Of a stretch of 64,000 nt of DNA, positions 20,214 to 32,800 are shown in pieces. Each line of letters opens with the position of its first letter. The stretch's first letter is position 1. The notes under the pieces were generated by a model, which saw nothing but the letters and a program-made list of their open reading frames with translations, did no database searches and was not told the origin of the DNA. The stretch comes from Schistosoma haematobium. Lineage: Eukaryota; Platyhelminthes; Trematoda; Strigeidida; Schistosomatidae. The translations under genes were made by a program, and so were the position numbers. The stretch covers positions 87,492,569-87,556,568 of the forward strand of contig NC_067195.1 of assembly GCF_000699445.3 (NCBI RefSeq), in the 5' to 3' direction.

Positions 20214-20366
20214 ATTTCTGTCAAGGTGATTCATAAGTGATATGTATGTAAATTTGTGTGTGTATGTACATGTGCATTGTTTAAGAATGAAAACTTGTGT
20301 GACCTTTATGGTAAGACAGGATAGAGTTTAAATTTGTAATATGATAGTGTGAAATTGTAAATACGA

Positions 20367-20990
20367 TCAGACTGAATGGCTAGGATAGATAGTCCAAGTA
20401 GGATGTATAGTAAGACCTTCCTTTCTATTGAGAGAAGTAGGATTAAGCATTATATGGAACGCCTCAGCTATCCTCCTTTCTTTGTAGTTGGAAAAGCCTT
20501 TTTGCAATATTTTGATATTTTTAAAATCGATTTGGTGGTTGTTGAAAATGGCATGAACTGCTATTGCCGATTTAATTTGAAGTTGGTTCAATTCTACAGG
20601 ATTGTTAGGAGGTTTCTTTGTGTACCTAATATGTTCTTTGGCTCTAGTCACGATTTCGCCGGATGACTCTCCAATATAATAGGCATCACAATCAATACAA
20701 CCTAATTTGTAGACGCAGTTCTGTGTGGACATGAAAGGGATTTTTTCTTTCAGGCGAACTAAAGTATTACGTAGTTTGTCCGTTGTTTTGTAATACACTT
20801 TGATTCTGTGACGTTTTAAGATTCTTTGGATTTCTTCTGTTGTACCATGACGGTGTGGTAGAACTATAGTACCAATCCATGACATTTCATTCGAATCATT
20901 ATTATAATGTAATAAACTGTTTTGTTTTAATATGCTTCTAATAATCTTCATAGGAAAATTATTAAATTGTAAGATGCTAATTATATTCAT
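20367..20990 (-). pseudogene. PLE GIY-YIG endonuclease domain
   Basis: The 207-codon frame is the continuation of the RT part after the frameshift near 21109. Around its middle, CVYKLGCIDC (a paired-cysteine motif) precedes AYYIGES, the GIY-YIG core, followed by the conserved arginine and histidine of TRAKEH and an IAEAFHI segment with the catalytic glutamate region. In PLEs this domain nicks target DNA to prime reverse transcription. The apparent methionine at 20990 is internal; between 21108 and 20991 the same frame still looks like PLE linker sequence. Confidence 0.88.
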
Positions 20991-21108
20991 TTGTTCTTTT
21001 TGTTTGTCTTCCTCTGATGTGATGATCTTTTTAGCTCTTCTAAAAAGATTTAAGGCTAGCGAGATCTTTGCACTGAAAGGATGTGCTGAATGGAAGTCAA
21101 TATAACGA

Positions 21109-22761
21109 TTAGTGTGTAGGTTTTCGGTAGATGGATAGATTTAGAATTCCATTTAGATTTCTTTTCACTAAACAATCTAAGAATGGTAGCTCACCATGTT
21201 CATTTTTATTCGTGAATTTGATGTAAGATGAAAGTGTATTAATTCGTTTTGAAAAAGATCTTAGATGAGTCTTTTTTATCACAACAAATGTATCATCTAT
21301 ATACCTAAGCCAAATTCGTGGTATAATGTTTTGGGCGAAGATATTTGATTCTATGTGTGCCATAAAAAGGTTGGCTACAATCGGGGACACGGGGGATCCC
21401 ATCGCTACACCGTTAGTTTGTTTGAATAACATACCGTTAAAAGTAAATAGCGTTGAATTTAAACAAAGTTTTAAGGATTTCATGATTAGACTGATGCTCA
21501 ATGGACATCTGTCAGGAAGAGTATTGTCGTTCTCAAGTAAACCACTAATGAATTCTAAGCATTTATCAATGGGAACACTTGTGTATAAAGAAACGACATC
21601 AAAGCTTACCATGATTTCATTCTTCTCGATGATTAATCCGGATAATTTGGATTTAAAGTCATATGTGTCTTTAATTATATTATGTAAGTTGAGTTGTAGT
21701 GGTTTTAATATATTGCTTAAATATTTTGATAATGCATATGTTGGGGTGTTTGTGAAGTCTACTATCGGTCTTAGAGGAATATCTGGTTTATGAATTTTTG
21801 GTAAGCCATAAAACCGTGAGACATTACATGATTTGGGATGCAACGCAAACCAAAGCGAGACCCCAATGATTGGTTTTAGCTCGTTCAGAAGTTGATGTGT
21901 TTCTAATTTGACTTTATTCTTAATCGTTAGAGAAGTTTTTAGATTGATCTTTTCATAAGGTCCTGTTGAGAGATGTTCAAGAGCTTTATTAATATAATCT
22001 GTTTTATTCATGATTACTGTTGTGTTGCCTTTGTCGGCTTTTGTGATAATAATCGTTTTGTCTTTTTTAAGTGAATGCAGAGCCTTCAATTCTTCTTTTG
22101 AAATGTTTGGTGTAATGTGTTTTTGTTTAGTCAGAATATGGGATGTCTTTTGACGTAGTAAATGCGACTCTTTTTCCGGTAGTTGTGCGATCATTGGTTC
22201 TATAATTGGAGCAATTTCAACAGTGCTAAATGGTTTTCTGTGTAAATTGAAATGTAATCCCTTCTCTAGTAGAGTGATTTCGTGACTGCTTAAGTTTCTG
22301 TTAGAGAGATTATGAACAGTTCTTCTTAGATCATTCGAATTGTATTTTATTATTGATGTTTTCTTATCTTTCTCCTTTTCTTTGATGTTTTCGAATTTTT
22401 CAATTTGTCGGTGTTCCGATGAATTTAAATAGTGACGTTCTCTTTCTATAAACAGGTTGGATATCGTGGTTTGTAATTCGGTCGGGGTTAAAAGCTTCAG
22501 TAAATCATCAAAGTTTTTGATTCGTTCACGATATTTTTCTAGTAAATGTGTGCATTTGTGAATGCGTTCTCGTACGAATATTCGAGACGCGTGTTGCGAA
22601 GTCTGGATAGATCTCCAGGACCGTTCTGGAGGTTTTATAACAAGAGATTTAGGGATAATGTTGTCTTGTAAACATCGTTTATTAAATATTCTGTGATTGT
22701 ACCAATTGCATTTACACTTGGATAATTTGATCCGGTTATTAATGACATAACACCAGCTTGT
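21109..22761 (-). pseudogene. PLE reverse transcriptase part (frameshifted at its 3' end)
   Basis: The frame is open from after a stop at 22762-22764 to 21109, about 550 codons. The first methionine I see is at 22194, but about 189 upstream codons are also open, so the start is uncertain. Motifs downstream of that methionine include KADKGNTTVIMNK, FYGLPKIHKP, FDVVSLYTSVPID, a GVAMGSPVSPIVANLFM box and the catalytic YIDD in WLRYIDDTFVV. These are the RT fingers and palm signatures of Penelope-like elements. The frame ends right after IYRKPTH at an ACACAC run; the following PLE sequence continues in another frame, so a two-base loss there is the simplest explanation. Confidence 0.9.
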
Positions 22762-22934
22762 TCAGGCCTATTTTTGATTGATCAAATATTATTCTTGCAT
22801 TGTTCCATTGTACTATTTAAACTTGGATTAATTTTAATTTGGTTATTTATTCTCTGAAGAAGTGACTTACACTAAGTCACGAAACGTCAGAAAATCCAAT
22901 TTTCTACTCATTGGGATATTACAAATATATTATT
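22745..22934 (+). repeat. PLE terminal repeat, 5' side (inverted)
   Basis: Inverted partner of 20022-20213. The upstream stop of the RT frame lies in this arm, so the long open frame begins at its inner edge. Confidence 0.92.
22850..22893 (+). ncRNA. Hammerhead-like ribozyme motif in PLE terminal repeat
   Basis: Core CTGAAGA (22854-22860), stem II GTGACTT/AAGTCAC (22862-22868 with 22874-22880), GAAAC, then GTC as the cleavage triplet after a minimal stem III; TTCT/AGAA could form stem I. One extra A sits between the core and stem II. PLE terminal repeats are known to carry minimal hammerheads. Activity is not shown. Confidence 0.7.
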
Positions 22935-24186
22935 TTTATTTATAACTATCAACCCAATGCTCAATTTATTCGAAATTATCAAATCAAACCTTGGTAATGA
23001 CACCTACATATCATCTAACATCTCCAGTCACTGTGTGGATCCCAACTAAGTAGTTTGCACTCACCAACATGGTTTAGTCCAACAATCAACGCTTTTATGG
23101 AATAATGTAGTGTCTTGGTTCGACCAACCTATTACTCTCTACCAACATACTACTACTTCAGCCAATATCGCGCGTCGAGATAGATTGTGATCGAATCTAC
23201 GCAATACTTTCAAATGATGGAAAATAGTTTTTGCTCAGGTCTTCTATGTTAGAGGTGTTAGAGTGCTAAGTTTTGATAAATTCTCTGACTTTCTTTATGC
23301 TTGCTCTGTTCAATATTTTGACCTTTTCTACTTGAACTCATGTCCATTGTTGTTCACATAAATTAATAGAAGTGGTACCATATTTTGGCATTTAGTAGCT
23401 AGTTGGTGTTTATGTAGACATAGACGATGATTGTTTCCAAATAGCAACCATGTCTAAACGTGTTCTGTTCATTGATCAATTTAATTTTTATTGAATGTTT
23501 TAAAGTTCTAATAGAACACTGTGTAGCTTAAAAACTAAGCGAAGTTGAAAATAGGCCTTTTTGTTAATTACTTTTGATATACTTGCACTATACTTTTCGA
23601 TTATTACAACCGGGACCAAAGATCCGTTGGACAAGGTGTAATGTGTATTATTTTTCAGGTTGATCTTTTCTGATACCTCTTTCAACTATGGAAAGGCATC
23701 GACCTTGGAGTTACTGGTTGTCTGAAAGGAACAGTTTACTACTATCACAATCCGACATATTCCGCATTACAATTGCACCCTTAAACCGCACATTTGCTCT
23801 TTTTTTAGTTTTACGGCTCTTCTTCAATTAATCTTTCTTATATAGAAGACGTAAATGATGAACAAGCCAGTTAGAACTCAGCTGAATCATCTCGACTATC
23901 ATGTCAAGTTACTAGTTATATTCAGTCAAAATTCTGATCTGTATAGTAATAGTAATGTAATGAAAACTTTAAAATGAGAAATACAGTTTACAAGAATAGA
24001 ATCGAATGATTAAAAAAAGAAGACATAAGAAGGAGAAGAAGAAGACAAACAGTGAAATACAACTGCATTGCACTCTGTTACTGATTTTCACACTAATTTA
24101 ATATCCTCAATACTACTACTACTTATATTTATCTTATTGTAATTGTAACTGACTATATCTGTCTATGCATATTTTATCTTTCACAG
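22935..24186. other. Spacer left of the first recognised E1 exon
   Basis: No gene, no clear repeat. Presumed intron of the E1 gene, since the exon at 24187 needs a preceding exon ending in phase 1. Confidence 0.5.
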
Positions 24187-24266
24187 TGATTTCTTCATGT
24201 CAATCAGTAACGTTTGAGAAAGATGACGATAATTTGGCACATGTTGATTTTGTCATGTCAGCTGCA
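24187..24266 (+). CDS. UBA6: UBA6-like E1 exon, FEKDDD segment
   Basis: 80-nt exon between a strong acceptor (TTTTATCTTTCACAG) and donor (GCTGCA then GTAAGT). After two bases completing a split codon it encodes 26 residues including [19 protein letters not shown]1 proteins have FEKDDD followed by H(I/M)DF and AASNLRA at this place, at the end of the second catalytic-cysteine half-domain where the chain re-enters the adenylation fold. It ends in phase 0 and reads directly into NLRATMYS of the exon at 33565. The preceding exon must end in phase 1; I did not find it. A non-LTR fragment starts about 250 bases downstream in the intron. Confidence 0.9.
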
Positions 24267-27200
24267 GTAAGTGTTTCTTTTTTCTCTTTTCTTTTCTTTT
24301 TGTTGAAAAAAGAAAATAAATTTGTCAACAATTGAAACTGGGAAGTAGCAATAATGATGAATCTGAAAGAAAAAAAACCCAGTTTTTCGTTCAATTCTCT
24401 GTGAAATCATGTGTTTATTGAATAATGAGACAAGTTTTTAAGTGAAGATGAAACATGAATTCCCAGTGCCTCATCTGCTTTTCACTGATTCTTTAAATAA
24501 TGTCATTCTTCATTGACTTATTTACTTACTTACTTACGTCTGTTGCTTCCAATAGAGAATAGGCCACCGACTAGCAATCTCCAACCCAGTCTGTCCTGGG
24601 CATTCCTTTCTAGTTCTATCCAATTTTTGTTCATACTTCTTATGTCTATCTCCATTTCTCGAAGTAATGTGTTCTTTGGTCTTCCTCTTATCCTTTGGCC
24701 TTGAGAAATCCAAGCGATGGGGGCATATCTTGTGATGCAGTTGGGTCCTTTCCTCAATGTGTGTCCTATCCACTTCCAGCGCTTCTTCCTGATTTCTTCC
24801 TTCACTGGGATCTAGTTTGTTCTCTCCCACAGTAGGTTGTTGCTGATAGTGTCTGGCCAACGTATCCGAAGTATTTTGTGTAGACAACTGTTAATAAACA
24901 CCTGTATCTTTTGGATGATGGCTTTCGTAGTTCTCCAGGTTTCCGCCCCATACAGTAGAACTCTCTTGACATTTGTATTGAAAATTCTGACCTTGGTGTT
25001 TGTTGACTATTGGTTTGAGTCCCAGATACTCTACAGTTGTAAATATGCTGCTCTTGTTTTGTCAATCCGTGCCATCACATCTGCATCAGATCCACCATGT
25101 TCATCAATGATGCTGCCCAGATATGTAAATGTGTTTACATCCTTCAAAGCTCTGTGAAATGTGATTGGATTGTTGCATGCTGTGTTGTATCGGAAAATCT
25201 TGCTTTTCCCTTTGTGTATATTGAGACCTACTGGTGCTGTGGCTGTTGCTACACTGGTCGTTTTCTTCTGCATTTGTTGTTGCGTTTGGGATAGAAGGGC
25301 CAGATCATCTGCGAAGTCTAGATCGTCCAGCTGCATCCTATCTGTCCACTGTATCCCATGCTTAACCCCAGATGTTGACGTCTTCATAATCCAGTCAATC
25401 ATCAGGAGACTAATTAAATAAATCACTGAGCAGTGATTTATATCAATGTTTGTCTAGTACTTCTTGATGCTGATCGAAATATATAGATGAAATTGCAATA
25501 TGACTGCTAGTTTGAATGAATCAACATCAAGTGCACTGTGTTGAGATGTAAAGTAGCAATTGGAGATAGTCGACAAGAAACCCTGAACCTAGCTTTTATT
25601 TTATTTGACAATCGTCAGCAAGGTATACATGCGATCTTCAATGCACTGATATCGCCGTGGTGGATACCTACATTACTTACTAATTTACATGAAGATCATT
25701 CTAGTCACAAACTGTATTATCAGATTATTTAAACAATATAGGGTTTTTTTCGGCTAATTAAAGAATGAAGGTTTCATCCCATATCTATTTGATATGGGCA
25801 CCAGTACATAAGTAAGCTTTTCTGATACATTATCAGTTTTTTATATCTCTAGTGTAACTGAGCATTTAAAATAATATGCTTCACACATCCTATTTATATG
25901 TGCGCTGGTTTCTTGGAGAGCCTGTTATGGATGCAGAATAATGTGCCAATCATTGTCATGTTAAGTCTATGGTGGCCTTGGACTTTAAATATACATCCCC
26001 TATTGGCTATTATTTAATTCATGCGTTACATATTGTGTAAATGTTGTTTTCTACTTTATGGTGCGATGTGGTTTGTTTGGTTAGTATATAAATAGAGTAT
26101 GTCTGAAATACAACGATTCATAACTCAGAGGCTGTGACTTATGTTCTAGACTCAACTGGCTGAAGATAGACAGCGAAGCAGGACCAGTCAGGGCACTAGG
26201 TCGTCCATACGTGTTTTCCGTGTTACTGTGATCGATCGATATAAACGCTGCTTATCAAAACCTGCAAGTCACACGTTACAACAGAGCCATTCCTCGATCG
26301 TTTAACCTAGAGGTCTAATCCATAAGACAGTGAAGCAACATCAGGAAATCTGTTCCCATGATAGCCAGCGACTAAAATAGGTTCATACATCATTCGTTCC
26401 CTCAGGATCCTGGAGTACATGTATGTCACTTGTCTGAAATTATGATTTTTTAACTCCCTTAAGTGGACTCTCCATATCCCCCAATTTAGTTTAGGCGCCA
26501 GTTGTTCACTTTTTCTCCTCTTACTTTCTTAATATTGATGTTACTTTAACCCAGAACTCAGTATTTTAAACAAGTTTTGGAAATTCGGTATTGGTTATTG
26601 TAACCAAATGGTGTAATGCATAGTTCTCTATCGTGTGAAGCGACTCATTTCAGTTTCAAGTTAGAACGTGGCTATCAATTCTGAGATATAGATTCATCAT
26701 CTAGATGGCTATTGTCAAATAGATTGAAATGTTCATTTCAGACGCTATTGTTATCTTTCATCTGAATCATTAATATTAATTTGATATGATATTGTAGAAT
26801 GATGTAAAATGAATTGAAATGCACATTCATGTTCTATCACACTTATCATTATCTAGTTGTTAATTGTAGACATATGAAAGACATCAAGTAGGAGAGTTAG
26901 ACTTTTTATGAATAGCTTAAAACAACAATTAATGATTTGTATGAATTGATTTTCGTTTCCTTTTATCTATATTACTCTTAAATCTTATATTTACATAGAT
27001 ACAATAATTTGACATATCTCTATAATTTTTACAGTTTAAATCACAAACTAACCTTAGACTCCTTTTTCATCCCAGTATGAGACTCGTTAGTAGGTGCACA
27101 TCAACGACCTGACCTCCATGTATGAACGCCTAACCTGTTGATCACTAAGCCGACATCCAATAATCCTAATATCTAACTTCAATCAATAAAAGATCTTGCG

Positions 27201-29819
27201 TAACCCTGATCTATAGGTTAATCGTTCGCGTGTGATACCGTAGGTCTTAGGTGTTATGAATGTGCATTACTGAGGAGTTTCATACTAGAATGAAATAGTC
27301 ATCTAGTGCTTTCGGGTTTTCAATCATAATCTAGCTAAGATCAGTTCATGATTTATATTGCAAAAAAATTCTACAATCTCCACTAATCATCTGTACTAAC
27401 TAATTTCTTTATAACACACACACACACTATCTGTATAATCATTTTGATTTGAAATAATTCCGACTTAGTTTGTTATGTTATAGTATGTTGTGTAGTATAA
27501 TCATATTAACAAACTGAATTGTTTACATAGTATATAATTCAATTGTATAGTTACAAATAACCAGAAACTAGACAGATGGTGAATATTACTATACAATACA
27601 ACTGATACAATTGCAACTATGTATATTTATGTATCATTGATTACTTCAATATAAAAAACTTAATATTACTAACCAATTCACTAAATAATCTTATCATCAT
27701 TTTATACTTGCTTACTTACTTACGCCTGCTACTCCTCGTGAAGGAGCATAGGCCGCTCACCAGCATTCTCCATCCAACCCTGTCCTGGGCAATCATTTCC
27801 AGCTCCTCCCAGTTGTTATTTATCCTTTTCATATCTGCTTCTATTTCCCGACGTAATGTGTTCTTTGGCCTCCGTCTTTTACGCTTCCCTTCATCATTTT
27901 ATATCACCCACTAAGTCTGATTAGACAATTAGCGAAAAACTTGGAAGGATTCTTTTTTTTCATACTACAGAACTCCTTAGCTAGCAGTTCAACTCTACTG
28001 GGAATGAAAAAATAAGTCTCACTAACCATACTCTCAATATTACGAATCGACTGAAGTTAACAACTTCAAACCATTATTGATAATCTACTGACCTAAATTA
28101 TAAGCAGTCGCTGAGATTTCTAAAGGTTATGGGTTTCATTCGTGGGTTGGGGTTATGGATTCCCATTGTTGAGTGAGAATTGGCTTTTTAACGATTATTG
28201 AACTAATGTCTAACCGATTATGAAAAATTGAAATGTTCAGTAATTTTCACAACCTTCCATGTTACTCTAACTATTGGAATTTTATCGGTAACTGTGTGTC
28301 TTCACTTATAAGGACTTTTAAATTACTATGATTTTTCTTGTTCTTAAGTAATCTTGAATTATAATCAACCCTTACATAAACAGTATAGATCTAAACTGAG
28401 TACAGAAAACCTGTGTTTGATAAATTAATTTATTATCGTCAGTATGGAACTCTTCATCAGTGAATACCCACTTCATTATAGATCAAATATAGGACCTACA
28501 GGTCTGGTGGCAAGCACGCTACATTTAGATCATTGAGTTTTGTATTTAATAGTTCAATTACCATCCATTGCACGCTAATCGCCTTACACTCAACATGGTT
28601 CAAATACCACTAGTCATTATTTTCACTAAAACTTCTTAATCTATAAAAAAAAGTGTTTTCATTTATCCTCTATTATCATATTAAATTAGTATTTAGATTG
28701 ATATCATAAACGGATCACCACCACCATTGTAAACCTAGAAGCATTGAACTGTTATTTCGTTCGAGTATGGGACTCTTTAGCAGTGCGCATCCACGATCGC
28801 GTCTCACGAGATTCAAACCTGGGTTCTTCGGTCTTGCACACTGAATTGGCATCCAACAATGTTAATGCCTATCAATAAAAGGACGAGTATACTGCGCGAC
28901 AGTCCGTTCTGTTCTAATTTACGACAGCGAAACATTGCCATTAAGAATAGAAGACACTCTTAAGCTACTAGTATTTAACCACAGATGCCTTAGAAATATT
29001 GCTGGCATCTGCTGGGATCACCGGGTAAGTAATAGTGAAGTTAGACGCAGGGTATTAGGGAATGATGGTAAATCAGTCGATGAGGTTGTGAATCTTCGTC
29101 GACTGAGATGGTTGGGCCACGTGTTACGTATGCCCGAACACCGATTACCACGACGTGCAATGCTAACCGGCGTTCGGGATGGTTGGAAGAAAGTTAGGTG
29201 ATGCCGAATTAAAACGTGGCATCAGTCCATAAAGTCACTAACTTCTAGTCTGAGCCATGTTGGTAGATGCAGACTACTTAGTTGTGGTCCGCGTGACTAT
29301 CGTAACCAATGGTTTGAGACTCTGTGTGACATGGCTCAGAATCGACCACAATGGCGTCGGTGTATACACTGTCTGTCTTCCCTTAAACTAAGAGATTAAA
29401 ATTGCTTTACATCTTTCTATGAACTAATTCTTTCTTCCTGTACTACATCCTTATATGCAATCTTTCTTTTATATATTACTACTATTGAATTAACTATTTC
29501 TATGAATTTCTTGTTCATCTTGTTGTGCTGATGTGGTGAGGTATGGCAACTTGTACCGATACATATATGTGCCTGGTCTTACGTTGTAGCTGACTGACTG
29601 ACTGAATGTTAATGTCTAATTTCCGTTAATTTACAATATTACGCGATCGTTCACCATTATCATCAGTGAGCTACTATCTCACAACAAACACTGTTGAAAC
29701 TTCACTGATCATGATTTCTCACTAGAATTCAATAATCTTTACAACCCTATACTGAAAATTAGTATATAACATTGTGAATTGTCATTTTCTATTATTATTG
29801 TTATTATCTTTGTAATATT

Positions 29820-29851
<32 letters not shown>

Positions 29852-32800
29852 GTCACTCATGAAACCGATGGGAATAAATTTTACACAAATTATAATTTTA
29901 GAGAGAAAGAAAAAAAAGAATAAAGTAAATGTTAACTTTCCTTTTTATCAAATCAACTCTCCATAGTAATATGGATGGATAGATAGACATATTCAATATA
30001 TGATAGATAGACAGACAGACATGCCTGTCGTACATAATAGAATGACGCACTTGCGCGCCTCTATACACATACAAATGTTTTTCATTCATATGTTTATTTA
30101 TTTATTAATGTGTGTGTGTGTGCAGATAAACATATATAGATACACACACACACAATTGAACACAGCTAGCAACTCAGTGTTTATCTATGTATATACATAT
30201 CTATATATGCATTAGTTTATTTCATCAATCAAATTATGACCTAACCGAAATTACCAGGCCTATAGTGATAAACTTACTTAGGAGAGTAATAGTAGTGGTA
30301 GTATCAGTAGTAGTATTAGTGGTAGTCGTAGTGACGAGTAGATAAACTATTAGCATTGTTATTTTTGTTATTGTTGTTGTTTAGTTATCGTTTTTTTTCT
30401 TCTGCTACATGGATAGAAAATAAGTGAATGCTATTCGTTATAAGCATTATTGATTATACTTCTTTCTTCTTTTTTTTTTGGTGTTGTCAACTATTCCGTC
30501 CATATTTTGTTTTTATATTCATTTGTTCTTTCATTCATTCATTCACGCTTGAGTTTCGTTTATTTTAACAATTGAAATCATGAAGGTATACTGGTGTTAA
30601 TGATGATGATGAAGAAGAAGAAGAAAGAAGAGAAAGAATTACAGAAGTTCAATAATAAAGATGTAATTCAGATAGTGATGACATTGAATTAGGCATTGTG
30701 CCTTATATTCTATAGAAGATCTAACTAAAACATTCAGTTTTATTTTAAGGACATAAGTCTGGATGACCTTTGTTAGTTATAGCTATGGCTATTCCTCAAT
30801 TAATCCAACCTCCTTTTGAATGTCTATACAAAAGAAGTTGTAAACACTTACTTAAATAAAAAGTTCCATTTATTGGAAATTCAATAAGAAAATCGGTATT
30901 CGGCTGATAAGTAATTAGTCCTAGACTTGTGAACATTTTTTATGTTATCTATTCTGAAGGACAATTGAAAATATGTCATGTAAACCTAATAATTCAGTAA
31001 CTCGAAGTATGTGATCAAGTCCCTTCTAGTTTTGTGTGATAAGGAGAGTAGGTTCCATTTAGTCATTCTTTCGTCATATGATTCGAATACCTAACTTAGT
31101 TGTTGTTCTTTGAACCCTTTTTAACACTATACTGTTATTTTTAAACAGTAATTAGCTGATTATATTCAGTACCCGAGTTTTACGTGAACACATACTACTA
31201 TATACATTGTTATGTATGTGTCAACACTTAGGTTTCTAAATGCTCTACATAGTGACGAAACAATTTTAAAGCCTTTAGCAGTTATTGCACAGCAATGTGT
31301 AGTGTTTTTTTATGTCTTGATTTATACTGGACAATGGATAACTCAACATTATTCACTTTTTACTTAATTATGCTTTATTAGCTAGTGTGAAATATCATAA
31401 TCCCTTGGAGGTATATGTTGACAATTTCCAAATTCTAGACTATTCTACTAATTTCTACATATGTTGTTGAATCTCTGTACTTATCTCCTCTATTTTGTAT
31501 CACTCTTCATTCATTGACACAAGTATGATAGAATAGTTAAGATGGACCGATTACAATGAATAACGATATTACAAATTTACTGAAGTTGGAAATCTTTTGA
31601 CCATTTGAGAATAATGACTTGAATAGTCTAAATGTGCAATTCAATCGTCACGATGCCTGAATGTGATGGGATCGATTGTATTGCTGAAGAAATCTCAAAC
31701 TAGAACGTAACAGATGTCCAAACTGAAGTTAATTAATTGATGCATGTTAATAATTGAACTGATGAGTCAATTGAAGCTAGACCACCATTGAAAACCTGGA
31801 AGCACAGGACGGCCTGTCCCACCCTAGTATGGGATTCCTCAGCAGTACACACCCACGATCCCGCACCGCAAGATTCCAACCCAAAACCTATCAGTCTCAC
31901 GCGGGAGCGCTTAACCGCTAGACCACTGAGCCGGTTGGCATCTAACGTTATTAATGTCTAACTTCAACCAGTCGTATGTTGAATCATCCATTTATTATCA
32001 TTTCACGTAATACACAAATCACCATGTGATTAACTCTTTTAAACAAAGAAATAAGTTTGTACACGCTGTCATCTACTTTAACTATTTCTCTAAATCTTGT
32101 TATACAAGCGTTGACAGACAACAAAAGGTGTATATTTTAATTCACGCAGTCATTTGACAAACATGTATGACCGGTATAGAAACGAGTGAATGAAAACACT
32201 TAGAAAGCAGAAAATGATTTTTCACATGACCGATACATGTCCATGTGATGAAAATGACAAAGTGAGTCATCTCAATGTAATAGAATGATTAAATGAAGAT
32301 GTTCGTATACATACATGTATAAAATATGCATACCTATGACGAAAATAACACTTAAAATAAATTTTACATAGTCTATTCTATTGGTAAACACTGCTGAGGA
32401 GTCCCATACTAGGACGAAACGGCCGTCCAGTGCTTCCAGGTTTTCCATGGTGGTCTAGCTTCAATGGGCTCATGATTTCAACTTGTGAAATTTCTAAAAA
32501 TCTCCACAAAACCCATCCTGATAATATTAAAGTATTGTTAATTCGACCATAACATTCAGTTTGTAGTAGTTGTTGTATGCAAGGTGAGAGGTGTATGTAA
32601 ATATTGAGGTCTGGAATGCAGCACTTACCCATCATAGTCGATATGACTTAACACTAAACAAGCTTAAACTCTAAGACAATATGGCAATAGAAACTAGAAA
32701 TTGGTGACCATACGTGTTTAAGTGCCTTTCATAGGTACTTTAGATGAGAAAATACTGTTCCAGTGTTTGTGTACATCTGAAATGATTTGAAGCGAAAAGT

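Larger units (their letters stand above)
20022..22934 (-). mobile_element. Penelope-like retroelement (PLE) with inverted terminal repeats
   Basis: About 2.9 kb. Arms of about 190 bp at 20022-20213 and 22745-22934 are inverted copies with only a few differences. Between them, on the minus strand, lie a PLE-type reverse transcriptase and a GIY-YIG endonuclease. Penelope-like elements are known for RT plus GIY-YIG, terminal repeats that may be inverted, and hammerhead motifs in those repeats; all are seen here. The coding frame is broken once, so this copy is not intact. It lies left of the exon at 24187, probably in an E1 intron, antisense to the gene. It may belong to the schistosome PLE group called Cercyon, but I cannot confirm this. 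Confidence 0.93.

Noticed and set aside
21326..21793. 155-codon plus-strand ORF
   Set aside because: Shadow of the PLE reverse transcriptase on the other strand.
24837..25157. 106-codon plus-strand ORF, repeated at 52599 and in part at 15164 (minus)
   Set aside because: Antisense shadow of the RTE-S coding region. It recurs only because the element recurs.
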